DNA of 64,000 nucleotides from Acinetobacter baumannii (lineage in GTDB: Bacteria > Pseudomonadota > Gammaproteobacteria > Pseudomonadales > Moraxellaceae), in assembly GCF_016508585.1 (NCBI RefSeq), contig NZ_JADVOP010000010.1, positions 1-64,000 on the forward strand, given 5' to 3'. Made by a program: the position numbers and the translations under genes. The notes under the pieces were generated by a model that did not search any database, was not told where the DNA came from, and was given only the letters and a program-made list of their open reading frames with translations. This document shows, in pieces, positions 18,128-27,109 of the stretch. The first letter of the stretch is position 1. Every line of letters begins with the position of its first letter.

Positions 18128-18505
18128 ATGCCAAATCCAGTCTGTTGGTTTGAAATCTATGTTGATGATATGCAACGAGCCAAATTATTTTATCAAACGG
18201 TATTGGGAACAGAGCTCAGTTTATTGAGCGATCCGACTGATGCAAATACCCAAATGTGGACTTTTCCATCCGACATGAACCAGTATGGCTCAGCAGGAAC
18301 ATTGGTCAAAATGCAAGGTGTGCGTGCAGGCGGAAACAGTACGATTATCTATTTCAGTAGTGAAGATTGTGCGATTGAAGAAGCGCGTGTTGTAGCCGCG
18401 GGAGGACAAATTCACCAAGCAAAAATGTCGATCGAACCGCATGGGCATATCGTTTTAGCTATAGATACTGAAGGTAATATATTCGGAATTCATTCAATGA
18501 GTTAA
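18128..18505 (+). CDS. VOC-family (glyoxalase-like) protein
   Basis: The product is 125 aa from the ATG at 18128, preceded by AAAGGA at good spacing; a longer frame opening at 18041 has no ribosome site. The sequence follows the vicinal-oxygen-chelate pattern: PVCWFEIYVDDMQRAKLFY, then a mixed sheet, then GHIVLAIDTEGNIFGIHS. The group is often annotated as glyoxalase/bleomycin-resistance or as a PhnB-like protein. No substrate can be named. It stands alone between lon and a convergent unknown gene. Confidence 0.85.
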   Translation: MPNPVCWFEIYVDDMQRAKLFYQTVLGTELSLLSDPTDANTQMWTFPSDMNQYGSAGTLVKMQGVRAGGNSTIIYFSSEDCAIEEARVVAAGGQIHQAKMSIEPHGHIVLAIDTEGNIFGIHSMS

Positions 18506-18652
18506 CTGAGCAGTTTCAGAACGTTGAAACTTTTAGAATTTACATTTATATTGATTGAAAAACAACCAATCATCCTCATATATACATTAAGCAAATATGT
18601 GTGCTGTAGTGTGGTTACTTAATGTTGGTTTGGTCTCCAGACGAATCAACAT

Positions 18653-18687
18653 TAAAACACAGTCCTACCCATTTCGGACTGTGTTTT
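18653..18687. terminator. Terminator between convergent genes
   Basis: AAAACACAGTCC ... GGACTGTGTTTTTTT hairpin with A-run and T-run on opposite sides, suited to stop transcription from both flanking genes. Confidence 0.9.
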
Positions 18688-18712
18688 TTTATGGATCACT
18701 GTTTTGATTAAT

Positions 18713-19141
18713 TTATTGACGGTTTTGCTTCCATTGCTGGTATTTCTGACGGATTACCGCAGCTATTAAATCGTAATTTTCCCAACTGTCTTCTACAGCA
18801 TAGGTTTCAGTCAAGCCTTTTGAATACACCAAAGTTGCATCATAATCTTTAAAATATTGCTGACTTTCATAATAGGCTTGTGTGAATTTAAAGCCTTCAT
18901 CATTCAAATCTTCTTCCCAGAATTTTTCATCACACATAGCTGTCAAAAATTGCAACCCCGTCATTTGACGCGTACGTACTTGTTCTAGTTCGGTTTGACT
19001 TTCTTCTTGGTGGAATTCATCCTCTAAATGATGATTAATGATCCATGCCATATACATGCCAATATGTGTACCGCCATTTTTGTAGGGAAATCCAGCTTGC
19101 TCTGCGGATTCAGCATGCCAATCTATCCGATCTATTGCCAT
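18713..19141 (-). CDS. Conserved protein of unknown function
   Basis: This 142-aa, acidic, soluble-looking protein begins MAIDRIDWHAESAEQAGFP and contains the motif GGTHIGMYMAWIINH. It is rich in Trp, Tyr, Glu and Asp and has no signal peptide or membrane segment. I recall a domain of unknown function (DUF7832-like) with the THIGMYLAW pattern that is common among bacterial accessory and immunity-like proteins, but I cannot verify it. It lies downstream of dapF on the same strand with a terminator between them, so it is probably transcribed separately. Confidence 0.7.
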   Translation of the reverse strand: MAIDRIDWHAESAEQAGFPYKNGGTHIGMYMAWIINHHLEDEFHQEESQTELEQVRTRQMTGLQFLTAMCDEKFWEEDLNDEGFKFTQAYYESQQYFKDYDATLVYSKGLTETYAVEDSWENYDLIAAVIRQKYQQWKQNRQ

Positions 19142-19231
19142 TTCTTATTTTCCTGTTGATTGTGATTATTTGCTTTAAATTTTAATAAATATCATTACTT
19201 TTGTGATTGGTCAAAAATCAAACGATTCAAT

Positions 19232-19258
19232 TTAAAAGCCCTGACATCAATTCAGGGC
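19232..19258 (-). terminator. Terminator of the lptM-lysA-dapF operon
   Basis: GCCCTGA ... TCAGGGC hairpin followed on the minus strand by TTTT, about 10 bp past the dapF stop codon. Confidence 0.85.
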
Positions 19259-19268
19259 TAAGGGCAAA

Positions 19269-20117
19269 TCATGAACTTTGAAAATAACGTAAATCCAAAC
19301 GACCTTCATAAACAGTAGCCGTTGGACCAGTCATCCAAACGACATCGCCTTCTTTCCATTCAATTTGCAATTTACCACCTGCCAACTCAATTTCCACATT
19401 GTTGGCGAGCAAACCACGACGCATACCTGACACAGCTGCTGCACATGCACCCGTACCACATGCCATGGTTTCCCCCACACCGCGTTCAAAGACTCGTAAA
19501 CGTGCATGTTTCTCATCAATAATTTGCATAAAACCGGCATTGACACGTTGTGGAAAACGTTCATGTGATTCAACTTGTGGACCAATATGTGCAACATCTG
19601 CCGTTAAAACATCTGTAACGATGGTCACGGCATGTGGATTGCCCATATTGACCACATCGATGGTCAATGACTGCTCATCTGCTAGAGCGATGTCATACAA
19701 GGCATCCGGCTCTTCAGCAATAAATGGAATCTCTTGAGGTAAAAATTTCGGATAGCCCATATTGACTCGAACCCAGCCATTTTCACCCAATTCCGGTTCA
19801 ACAATGCCGGCACTGGTCTGCACTTTAAAACGTTTTTTATTGGTCAATTGACGTTCATAAACAAAACGCGCAAAGCAACGCACGCCATTACCACATTGCT
19901 CAACTTCAGAACCGTCCGCATTAAAAATACGGTATTTAAAGTCAACATTGGGAAAATCTGGTGGTTCAACAATGAGAAGTTGATCAAAGCCAATGCCAAA
20001 ATGACGGTCAGCCAAACGGCGGATCGTCACCGCATCAAAGAAGGCACGTTGGCTAATCAAATCAACCACCATGAAGTCATTGCCCAGACCATGCATTTTG
20101 GTAAATTCTAATAACAT
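19269..20117 (-). CDS. dapF: Diaminopimelate epimerase
   Basis: The product is 282 aa. It interconverts LL- and meso-diaminopimelate for lysine and peptidoglycan synthesis. The two catalytic cysteines are in [11 protein letters not shown] and [13 protein letters not shown]; the N-terminal [11 protein letters not shown] and MGNPHAV motifs are also present. It starts 14 bp after the lysA stop codon, so lysA and dapF are co-transcribed. The order lptM-lysA-dapF resembles lppL-lysA-dapF of Pseudomonas. Confidence 0.97.
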   Translation of the reverse strand: MLLEFTKMHGLGNDFMVVDLISQRAFFDAVTIRRLADRHFGIGFDQLLIVEPPDFPNVDFKYRIFNADGSEVEQCGNGVRCFARFVYERQLTNKKRFKVQTSAGIVEPELGENGWVRVNMGYPKFLPQEIPFIAEEPDALYDIALADEQSLTIDVVNMGNPHAVTIVTDVLTADVAHIGPQVESHERFPQRVNAGFMQIIDEKHARLRVFERGVGETMACGTGACAAAVSGMRRGLLANNVEIELAGGKLQIEWKEGDVVWMTGPTATVYEGRLDLRYFQSS

Positions 20118-20131
20118 CTAAAAATTACTCC

Positions 20132-21376
20132 TTAAGGCAACAAGCGTTCATTTTCCCAAAGTGATTCAATGCTTTCTCGTTTACGAATCACATAAGATTG
20201 CTCACCATCCACCATCACTTCAGCAGCTCGACCTCGGCTGTTGTAGTTTGAACTCATCACAAAACCGTATGCACCAGCACCTAAAACAGCAAGATGATCA
20301 TTTTCTTTAAGCGCAAGTTTACGTTCTTTACCTAAGAAATCACCTGTTTCACAAATCGCACCAACAATATCCCAAGTTTTGCTTTCAACATCTTTGCGCG
20401 GCTTAACTGGCTGAATATCCATCCAAGCCTGATACAAGGATGGACGAATTAAATCGTTCATTGCTGCATCAATGATTGCAAAATTACGGTGCTGGGTGGG
20501 TTTGAGTAAATCCACTTTGGTCAATAATACACCGGCATTTGCTGAAATACTCCGCCCTGGTTCCATATATACTTTTAAACCCAGTTTTTCTAGTGCTGGG
20601 CGCATAGATTCAGCGTACTCAACCACACTTGGCGGTGTTTCATCTTTATAAGTGACCCCTAACCCTCCCCCAATATCAATATGCTTTAAATCAATCCCCT
20701 GCGCTTTCAGCTGTTCAATCATCATCATAATACGATCAAGCGCATCCACAAAAGGCTGAGTTTCAGTCAATTGTGAACCAATGTGACAATCGATTCCAAC
20801 CACATCTAAATTTGGCAATGACGCTGCATATTGATAGGTTTCAAAAACCACATCAGAAGGAATACCGAATTTATTTTCTTTCAAACCGGTTGAAATATAA
20901 GGATGGGTTTTAGCATCAACATCTGGATTGACCCGTAAAGAAATCGGTGCTTTTTGACCTAAACGTGCAGCAACATTTTGGATACGGTCAAGTTCAGCAT
21001 GGGACTCCACATTGAAACAGGCAATGCCCACTTCCAATGCTTTTTGTATATCTTGTTCTTGTTTGCCCAAACCAGAAAACACAATCTTTGATGGATCACC
21101 ACCTGCCGCAAGTACACGTGCAAGTTCCCCTCCTGTGACAATATCAAAACCGCAACCCAGTTTTGCCAATACATTCAATACTGCCAGATTAGAGTTAGAC
21201 TTCACCGCAAAACAAATTTGATGATCGATAAAGCTGAAGGCTTGATCCATATCTAAATAATGCTTTTCAAATGTCGCTTTTGAATAGACATAAAGTGGTG
21301 TGCCATATTGCATAGCAAGCTGATCTAAAGAACATTGCTCTGCATGCAATACCCCATCAATGCGGGAAAAACTCAT
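20132..21376 (-). CDS. lysA: Diaminopimelate decarboxylase
   Basis: The product is 414 aa. It is a fold-type III PLP enzyme that makes lysine from meso-diaminopimelate. The PLP lysine is in CFAVKSNSNLAVL; GCGFDIVTGGEL, HIGSQLTE, the phosphate-binding GGGLGVTY, EPGRSI and CETGDFLG are all present. Length is normal. It lies between lptM (33 bp upstream) and dapF (14 bp downstream) on the same strand, forming an operon that links lysine and cell-wall precursor supply. Confidence 0.97.
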   Translation of the reverse strand: MSFSRIDGVLHAEQCSLDQLAMQYGTPLYVYSKATFEKHYLDMDQAFSFIDHQICFAVKSNSNLAVLNVLAKLGCGFDIVTGGELARVLAAGGDPSKIVFSGLGKQEQDIQKALEVGIACFNVESHAELDRIQNVAARLGQKAPISLRVNPDVDAKTHPYISTGLKENKFGIPSDVVFETYQYAASLPNLDVVGIDCHIGSQLTETQPFVDALDRIMMMIEQLKAQGIDLKHIDIGGGLGVTYKDETPPSVVEYAESMRPALEKLGLKVYMEPGRSISANAGVLLTKVDLLKPTQHRNFAIIDAAMNDLIRPSLYQAWMDIQPVKPRKDVESKTWDIVGAICETGDFLGKERKLALKENDHLAVLGAGAYGFVMSSNYNSRGRAAEVMVDGEQSYVIRKRESIESLWENERLLP

Positions 21377-21409
21377 GAATGTATCCTTTCAATGAAAGTT
21401 TAAATAGGT

Positions 21410-21640
21410 TTAGTTTGAAGTCACTTGTGATGCTGGGGCTGACTGATCTGCGGGTACAGCCTGATCCACTGTTTTTTTCTCAGCTTGAACAGTGGTGTTG
21501 TCATGCTTTGAATACAACAAGTATTTGGCGCGTTTGTCTGAGTCGGGACTATTGGCTAACTGTAAATTACCAGATTGACCACAGCCGACTAAAACGGCCG
21601 CACTTAAAACTAAACCGATGCTACAAATTGCTAAACGCAT
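21410..21640 (-). CDS. lptM: LptM-type small lipoprotein
   Basis: The product is 76 aa from the ATG at 21640; a longer frame from 21658 would put charged residues before the signal. The lipobox is LVGC and the mature protein begins CGQSGNLQLA, close to the CGQKGPLYLP start of LptM/YifL/LppL. In Escherichia coli LptM helps the LptD-LptE lipopolysaccharide translocon mature. The remainder is a low-complexity Ala/Gln/Asp tail. Its position just before lysA-dapF is the same as lppL in Pseudomonas, which strengthens the call. Confidence 0.8.
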   Translation of the reverse strand: MRLAICSIGLVLSAAVLVGCGQSGNLQLANSPDSDKRAKYLLYSKHDNTTVQAEKKTVDQAVPADQSAPASQVTSN

Positions 21641-21730
21641 CTGCTCACCTATTTCCAAAATTTTTGTCAGTATACCTTGATTCTAAAATATAGACCAAAA
21701 TAACAAGCGCTCAAGCTTAAATTGAGAATA

Positions 21731-21760
21731 AAAAAAACGCCAGTCTATTACTGGCGTTTT
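21731..21760 (-). terminator. Terminator of cycA
   Basis: AACGCCAG ... CTGGCGTT hairpin with a long T-run on the minus strand, about 30 bp after the cycA stop codon. Confidence 0.9.
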
Positions 21761-21786
21761 CTTATGAGTATCATTGAAATAGCTAA

Positions 21787-23190
21787 TTACTGTTTTTTCT
21801 TATAGAAACAGAAATAGCCAATCGCAAGGATAATCAACCAAATCGGGCTGACCATCAAGGATTTCAGGGTATCTGGCTCTAATGCAAGGATACCGATCGT
21901 TCCAATAAAGAAAATGATGACGACATAACAAGTAAATGGTCCGCCTGGCAATTTAAATACGGATTTTGCATGCAGTTCCGGACGGGTCTTGTAATACACC
22001 AAATAACTCCACAAGATAATGATCCATACCAGAATGAATAAAATCGTTGAAAGTGTGGTTGCTAAAGTAAAGGCTTCTACAGTATTCGGGACAAAGTACT
22101 GTAATGCAGCACCTCCCAATAAACACACACCAGAGAAATATAAAGCATTGGCTGGAACCGCACGGCGATTAAGTAAGCCGAATGCCTTAGGCCCCTGATC
22201 TTCACGAGAAAGTCCAAACAACATACGACTGGTCGAAAACACCCCACTGTTCATTGAAGACATTACTGAAGACAATACCACCAAGTTCATGATAATTGCC
22301 GCTGCTGCAATACCCGCTTGGCTGAATAGGTTTACAAATGGGCTGACTTTAGGATCGATTTGATCCCAAGGCGTTACTGACATCACGATTACTAAAGCCA
22401 AAACGTAGAAGAAAATAATACGGATTGGGATTGAGTTGACAGCTTTAGGTAAGTTCTTTTCAGGATCCTTGGTCTCTGCTGCTGTTGTACCGACAAGTTC
22501 TACTCCGACAAAGGCAAAGATTGCGATCTGAAAACCTGCCAGAAAGCCTTCAAAACCTTTGGGGAACATCCCTCCGTGATCCCATAAATGGGTAAAGGAC
22601 GCAACTTGACCTGTAGCAGCTGAAGTAAAGCCTGTGAAAATCATCCAAAGTCCTACTAAAATCAGCACAACAATGGCAATGATCTTGATCAAAGCAAACC
22701 AGAATTCAAGCTCACCAAATAATTTTACAGTGACGAGGTTCAAGCCCAGAATAAAGAAAATGGCAGCAACACTAATCATCGCGCCTTCGGTTGGCGTAAA
22801 CGCCACACCATTATTAAAGAACTGCAAATAGTAGATGATCGCAGATAAATCAGCGATCCCTATGGTGATCCAACACAGCCAATAAGTCCATCCCACAAAA
22901 TAACCAGCCCAAGGACCAATTAAATCTGTTGAAAAGTCAATAAAAGACTTGTACTGCAAGTTTGAAAGTAGCAATTCCCCCAGTGCACGCATGACGAAAA
23001 ACACCATCAAACCAATGATCATGTAGATAAATAATATCGAAGGTCCTGCAAGACTGATTGTCTTCCCTGACCCCATAAATAATCCTGTCCCAATCGCACC
23101 GCCAATTGCAATTAATTGAAGATGGCGATTTGATAAACTTCTAGATAGTTCACCTGTTTCCGCAGAAGAACTGAGGTTTTCATTTGACAT
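21787..23190 (-). CDS. cycA: D-serine/D-alanine/glycine transporter, CycA type
   Basis: The product is 467 aa with about 12 membrane segments. AAT-family motifs are LIAIGGAIGTGLFMGSGK and the CycA-characteristic ALGELLLSNLQYKSF followed by DLIGPWAGYFVGWTYW. The family imports glycine, D-alanine and D-serine by proton symport. It is more distant from the two permeases at 7-10.7 kb than they are from each other, so it is not part of that duplication. It is flanked by its own terminator and faces away from radA. Substrate assignment rests on by-eye similarity to Escherichia coli CycA. Confidence 0.88.
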   Translation of the reverse strand: MSNENLSSSAETGELSRSLSNRHLQLIAIGGAIGTGLFMGSGKTISLAGPSILFIYMIIGLMVFFVMRALGELLLSNLQYKSFIDFSTDLIGPWAGYFVGWTYWLCWITIGIADLSAIIYYLQFFNNGVAFTPTEGAMISVAAIFFILGLNLVTVKLFGELEFWFALIKIIAIVVLILVGLWMIFTGFTSAATGQVASFTHLWDHGGMFPKGFEGFLAGFQIAIFAFVGVELVGTTAAETKDPEKNLPKAVNSIPIRIIFFYVLALVIVMSVTPWDQIDPKVSPFVNLFSQAGIAAAAIIMNLVVLSSVMSSMNSGVFSTSRMLFGLSREDQGPKAFGLLNRRAVPANALYFSGVCLLGGAALQYFVPNTVEAFTLATTLSTILFILVWIIILWSYLVYYKTRPELHAKSVFKLPGGPFTCYVVIIFFIGTIGILALEPDTLKSLMVSPIWLIILAIGYFCFYKKKQ

Positions 23191-23470
23191 TGTTATATTC
23201 TTCTCTCAGATTTCGTTTTACAAAAGTAGCTTAAAACAAAAAAAATAAAAAAGCCTTTTTCAATGGATACGCCTAATTATCTAGGATTTTCCACCTTTTA
23301 GCTTATTAAATAGCCAAGTGACTATTCCTTACCTTTCTTATTTTTACCGTTCCTTCATTTTGCAGTTTACGTGCCAAAATTGTTTTTGGCGAGATGTTGT
23401 GCAAAAAATTGTATTTTAAAGGCGCTATTGGTACATTCATCAAATTATTGAAAAGGTATATGCACTCAAA

Positions 23471-24859
23471 ATGGGCAAAGTCAAAACTGTTTATCGTTGT
23501 GAACAATGTGGTACGGACCATCCAAAATGGGCAGGTCAATGTTCAGACTGTGGTGAATGGAATTCTCTGACTGAAGTCCGTATTGAACCTGTGGTGTCAC
23601 ATCGAGCGAAACCTATGGGTGGTGGATATGCCGGACAAGCAGCCAATGTAACACTGTTAAATCAAATCACCGTTTCCAATGAAACGCGTTTAGGCACAGG
23701 AATTGGAGAGTTCGATCGGGTACTTGGCGGTGGTTTGGTTACTGGTTCGGTTGTATTGATCGGAGGCGATCCAGGCATCGGTAAGTCAACCATTCTTTTA
23801 CAAACTGCAACACATATGGCAGCTGCGAATAGCTCTGCACTTTATGTCACAGGCGAAGAATCACTTTCTCAAGTTGCCTTACGTGCCAACCGTCTTGATT
23901 TGGCCACAGATAAATTACAGGTTATGGCTGAAACCTGTGTTGAACGAATTTGTGATACCTTGGCACAATTGCGTCCTGCAGTTGCGATTCTCGATTCAAT
24001 CCAGACGCTATATACCGAAACCTTGCAGTCTGCGCCCGGTGGAGTATCACAAATTCGTGAGTCGGCAGCGCTGTTAACGCGATTTGCAAAAAATAGTGGT
24101 ACTGCTTTATTCATTGTTGGTCATGTTACCAAAGAAGGTTCACTTGCCGGACCGCGAGTTCTTGAACATATGGTCGATTGTGTTTTGTATTTCGAAGGAC
24201 AGTCAGACTCTCGCTATAGAATGATTCGCGCAGTAAAAAACCGTTTTGGTGCAGTCAACGAACTTGGCGTATTTGGCATGACTGATAAGGGTTTAAAAGA
24301 AGTCGCAAATCCATCTGCTATTTTTCTAAGCCGCTATGATGAAGCCATTCCCGGTTCAGTTGTGATGATCAGTCGTGAAGGGACCCGCCCCTTACTGGTT
24401 GAAGTTCAGGCGCTGGTTGATGATGCCCATGGGCAGCCGCGCCGTGTAGCACTCGGTTTAGAACAAAACCGTCTAAACATGTTGCTTGCAGTGATGCACA
24501 GACATGGTGGTGTACAGACTTCCGGACAAGACGTATACGTGAATGTGGTCGGTGGATTAAAGATTACAGAAACAGGTTCTGACTTGGCAGTTCTATTGGC
24601 TTGCGCATCCAGTTTACGCTCCAAAGCTCTACCTCAGCAACTGGCGGTGTTTGGTGAGGTCGGTCTATCTGGAGAAATACGCCCTGTTCCCAATGGACAG
24701 GAACGTCTCAAAGAAGCCATCAAACACGGTTTCAAATACATTATTGTTCCTAGAGGCAATGCTCCGCAAAAGCCAATTGCGGGTGTACAAGTGATTGCTG
24801 TTGCTCGCTTACATGAGGCGCTCACTGAGACAATGCAACTGAGCGACGAAGTAGCTTAA
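23471..24859 (+). CDS. radA: DNA repair protein RadA
   Basis: The product is 462 aa. It has the N-terminal four-Cys zinc finger (YRCEQCGTDHPKWAGQC, then CGEW), a RecA-like ATPase with Walker A GGDPGIGKSTI, the RadA-specific KNRFG motif, and a C-terminal Lon-protease-like domain lacking the catalytic Ser. RadA is a DnaB-type helicase acting in branch migration during recombinational repair and natural transformation; the latter is common in this genus. It is divergent from cycA. Confidence 0.97.
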   Translation: MGKVKTVYRCEQCGTDHPKWAGQCSDCGEWNSLTEVRIEPVVSHRAKPMGGGYAGQAANVTLLNQITVSNETRLGTGIGEFDRVLGGGLVTGSVVLIGGDPGIGKSTILLQTATHMAAANSSALYVTGEESLSQVALRANRLDLATDKLQVMAETCVERICDTLAQLRPAVAILDSIQTLYTETLQSAPGGVSQIRESAALLTRFAKNSGTALFIVGHVTKEGSLAGPRVLEHMVDCVLYFEGQSDSRYRMIRAVKNRFGAVNELGVFGMTDKGLKEVANPSAIFLSRYDEAIPGSVVMISREGTRPLLVEVQALVDDAHGQPRRVALGLEQNRLNMLLAVMHRHGGVQTSGQDVYVNVVGGLKITETGSDLAVLLACASSLRSKALPQQLAVFGEVGLSGEIRPVPNGQERLKEAIKHGFKYIIVPRGNAPQKPIAGVQVIAVARLHEALTETMQLSDEVA

Positions 24860-25254
24860 TCGCAAAACTCAAGCATGCTTTCATTTCTAAAACATTTCTG
24901 ATTCAGAAGAGTGCTGCTTTTGCTTTACAGCCTAAACAGCACAATTGAATGAGGCTAAATGAGAATTTTTGAGAGTAAATGCTTATTTTTTTGCGTTAGA
25001 ATTATACAATTCCGCAAATATGATAAAACTACTCTAAATTCAGACTTTTCAATTATTTAAATAAATTAGCTCCATGATTATTTTGATCACCTTCGCCATC
25101 CATATATTCGTTATGATTATGTGAATATATACGCAAATAAATGTCAAAAACATTGAAATTCTCTGTAAAAGACTGCATAAATACAGTTATGAAAAGTAAA
25201 ACATCAGGTAGTTACTTTTCATACCCATAAACATATTTTAAATAGGTACATTCA
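24860..25254. other. 395-bp intergenic region, no gene seen
   Basis: This AT-rich stretch between radA and the Tim44-like gene must contain the latter's promoter. I see no clear radA terminator, repeat or small gene. Confidence 0.5.
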
Positions 25255-26250
25255 ATGGAAGTTCGACAGCGCGGCTTGATCGCAGGTATTTTAATGGCAA
25301 CTTTGGCTGTTGCACCGCTCGCTGAAGCAAAACGCGCCGGTGGTGGTAAAAGCCATGGCATGAGCCGTTCTTCGAGTTCAAGTCAGTCTTATTCTCAACC
25401 TCGACAAGTTACGCCTGCTCAACAACCAATGCCAGCTCAAGCAGGTCAGCAAAAGTCCGGCTCTGGTGTCGGTAAAATGGTGGCTGCTGGTGTGGCTGGT
25501 GCGGCTGTAGGTGCAATCGCTGCAAATGCAATGGCTGACAATCATAATGGCAATTCACAAGCGCAGACCAATGATGCTGAATTAGCGAAACAACAAGCGG
25601 CTCAGCAAGAAGAGAAAAAAGGCGGAATCCCAAGTTGGATTTGGTTAATTTTAATCGCGGGTGCTGCATTCTTCTTGTTCCGTAAATTCGGCGCTAAAAA
25701 AAAATTAGCGGGCAATAACCCTTATGCACCAAATACATCAGGTCCTACATCTGCACCATTTGGTCAAAACAGCACCGCACGTAATTCAGACAATACCAAT
25801 ATTTTTGGTCAATCTGTAAATGGTGGTGCTGCTCCACAAGCGCCTTTTGGTTCAGCATCAATGCAAAGTGGCAATCAGCTTCCAGATGGGACTGAACCTG
25901 CGGCGTTCTTACGTGTGGCACGCCAACGTTTTAACCATATTCAATCCATGAACTCTGTCAGTAACATTGCAGAAATTCAACGCTATTTAACGCCTGATCT
26001 TTATCAGTCCATGTATAACGACATCATGGCAAACCAGGATCAGGATGTTGCTGAGTTTTCGAACTTGAATGCATTGGTGGTCGATAGTGCAACTGAAAAT
26101 GGTCAATATGTGGTGAGTGTTCGTTTTACGGGTACAGTAAGTGAAGATTTAAATAGCTTACCTGCACCATTCTCAGAAGTATGGCATTTTGTTAAACCTG
26201 CGGGTTCTAGCCAAGATTGGTTAGTAGCAGGCATTCAGCAAGAAAGCTAA
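25255..26250 (+). CDS. Tim44-like domain membrane protein
   Basis: The product is 331 aa. A signal-like N-terminus (GLIAGILMATLAVAPLAEA) is followed by a Gly/Ser/Gln-rich segment and a glycine-alanine hydrophobic stretch (about residues 75-98). A membrane helix follows (WIWLILIAGAAFFLF, about residues 125-142). After another low-complexity linker, the last 120 residues (from about AAFLRVARQRFNHIQ) form a Tim44-like domain ending SSQDWLVAGIQ. Bacterial Tim44-like proteins are membrane-anchored with unknown roles. It is a single-gene unit with a clear terminator. Confidence 0.85.
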   Translation: MEVRQRGLIAGILMATLAVAPLAEAKRAGGGKSHGMSRSSSSSQSYSQPRQVTPAQQPMPAQAGQQKSGSGVGKMVAAGVAGAAVGAIAANAMADNHNGNSQAQTNDAELAKQQAAQQEEKKGGIPSWIWLILIAGAAFFLFRKFGAKKKLAGNNPYAPNTSGPTSAPFGQNSTARNSDNTNIFGQSVNGGAAPQAPFGSASMQSGNQLPDGTEPAAFLRVARQRFNHIQSMNSVSNIAEIQRYLTPDLYQSMYNDIMANQDQDVAEFSNLNALVVDSATENGQYVVSVRFTGTVSEDLNSLPAPFSEVWHFVKPAGSSQDWLVAGIQQES

Positions 26251-26273
26251 TCTAATAAGATCTTTATGCCTAT

Positions 26274-26304
26274 CAAAAACCAGTGCTTAGACGCTGGTTT
26301 TTGT
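26274..26304 (+). terminator. Terminator of the Tim44-like gene
   Basis: AAAAACCAG ... CTGGTTTTT hairpin about 25 bp after the stop codon. Confidence 0.85.
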
Positions 26305-26629
26305 TTATTTTAATCCAACACAAAAGCCATCCAAACCCATGATGCAGTGATCTATGTTATCCCTTTCATATCGAAAGATCGGGATAATTAAAGGCTTTGA
26401 ACAATTCGCCTAGGTTTGCAACCATGTGTTTTTTAGGCGATTCTAGGCTCAAATACCAAATTTAGTCATTCTAAATGATGAGAAACACTGTTTCACAAGG
26501 GAACCACGAAGCTGCCCCAAGCCACTGACACAGCAAACCATTTATGAAATGCCCGCAGCCCCCTAAATTGCTTTTAGACGTTGAATGATATATTTATGTT
26601 TTAAATATCCCTGCAAATAGAGTAGAACA
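26305..26629. other. 325-bp gap before the EF-hand gene
   Basis: The notable element is an imperfect hairpin at 26358-26389 with outer arms TTATCCC/GGGATAA and inner CTTTC/GAAAG and no T-run. No coding frame or RNA family is recognised. Confidence 0.4.
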
Positions 26630-26977
26630 GTGAATAAGATAATCTATGCGACACTCATCAGTCTCAGTACATTGAGCGCTTCAAGCTTCGGCTGTGAACC
26701 TGCTTCCATGGATTGGGAGGGATTTTATAAAACTTATGATTTAAATAAAAATAATGCTTTTGAACTGAATGAATTTTTAAAGGTTACAGACTTTGCGCCA
26801 TACCCTTGGCCAGATGACCGACAGTTTCAAGGTAAAGATAAAAATCTTAAATTATTTAAATATCTAGACGAAAATAAAGACGGTAAAATCACAGAAGATG
26901 AATTGGTCAAAGTTTATACTTTATTCCCAAACCCTTGTGCCGATTGGCCGCATAAGCCCAAATGGAAATTTTGGTAA
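26630..26977 (+). CDS. Secreted EF-hand protein
   Basis: The product is 115 aa from a GTG start. A signal peptide (residues 1-20, up to SSFGC) precedes two EF-hand calcium loops: DLNKNNAFELNEF with Asp1, Asn3, Asn5 and Glu12, and the near-canonical DENKDGKITEDEL. A Cys pair (near the mature N-terminus and in NPCADW) could form a disulfide in the periplasm. Calcium binding is probable from the motifs; the target or role is unknown. The gene stands alone. Confidence 0.75.
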   Translation: MNKIIYATLISLSTLSASSFGCEPASMDWEGFYKTYDLNKNNAFELNEFLKVTDFAPYPWPDDRQFQGKDKNLKLFKYLDENKDGKITEDELVKVYTLFPNPCADWPHKPKWKFW

Positions 26978-27071
26978 AAACTTAACTGGGAGGAGACAGG
27001 CCAGAGATTTTAAATAAATGATGAAGATCATTTCTGTTGCTCTTGCTCTGTTTAGATGCTATTGAAAATAT

Positions 27072-27097
27072 AAAAAAGCCCTGAAATATCAGGGCTT
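27072..27097 (-). terminator. Terminator of the DegS-type protease gene
   Basis: GCCCTGA ... TCAGGGC hairpin with a six-base T-run on the minus strand. Confidence 0.9.
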
Positions 27098-27109
27098 CCA
27101 TACATAAGA

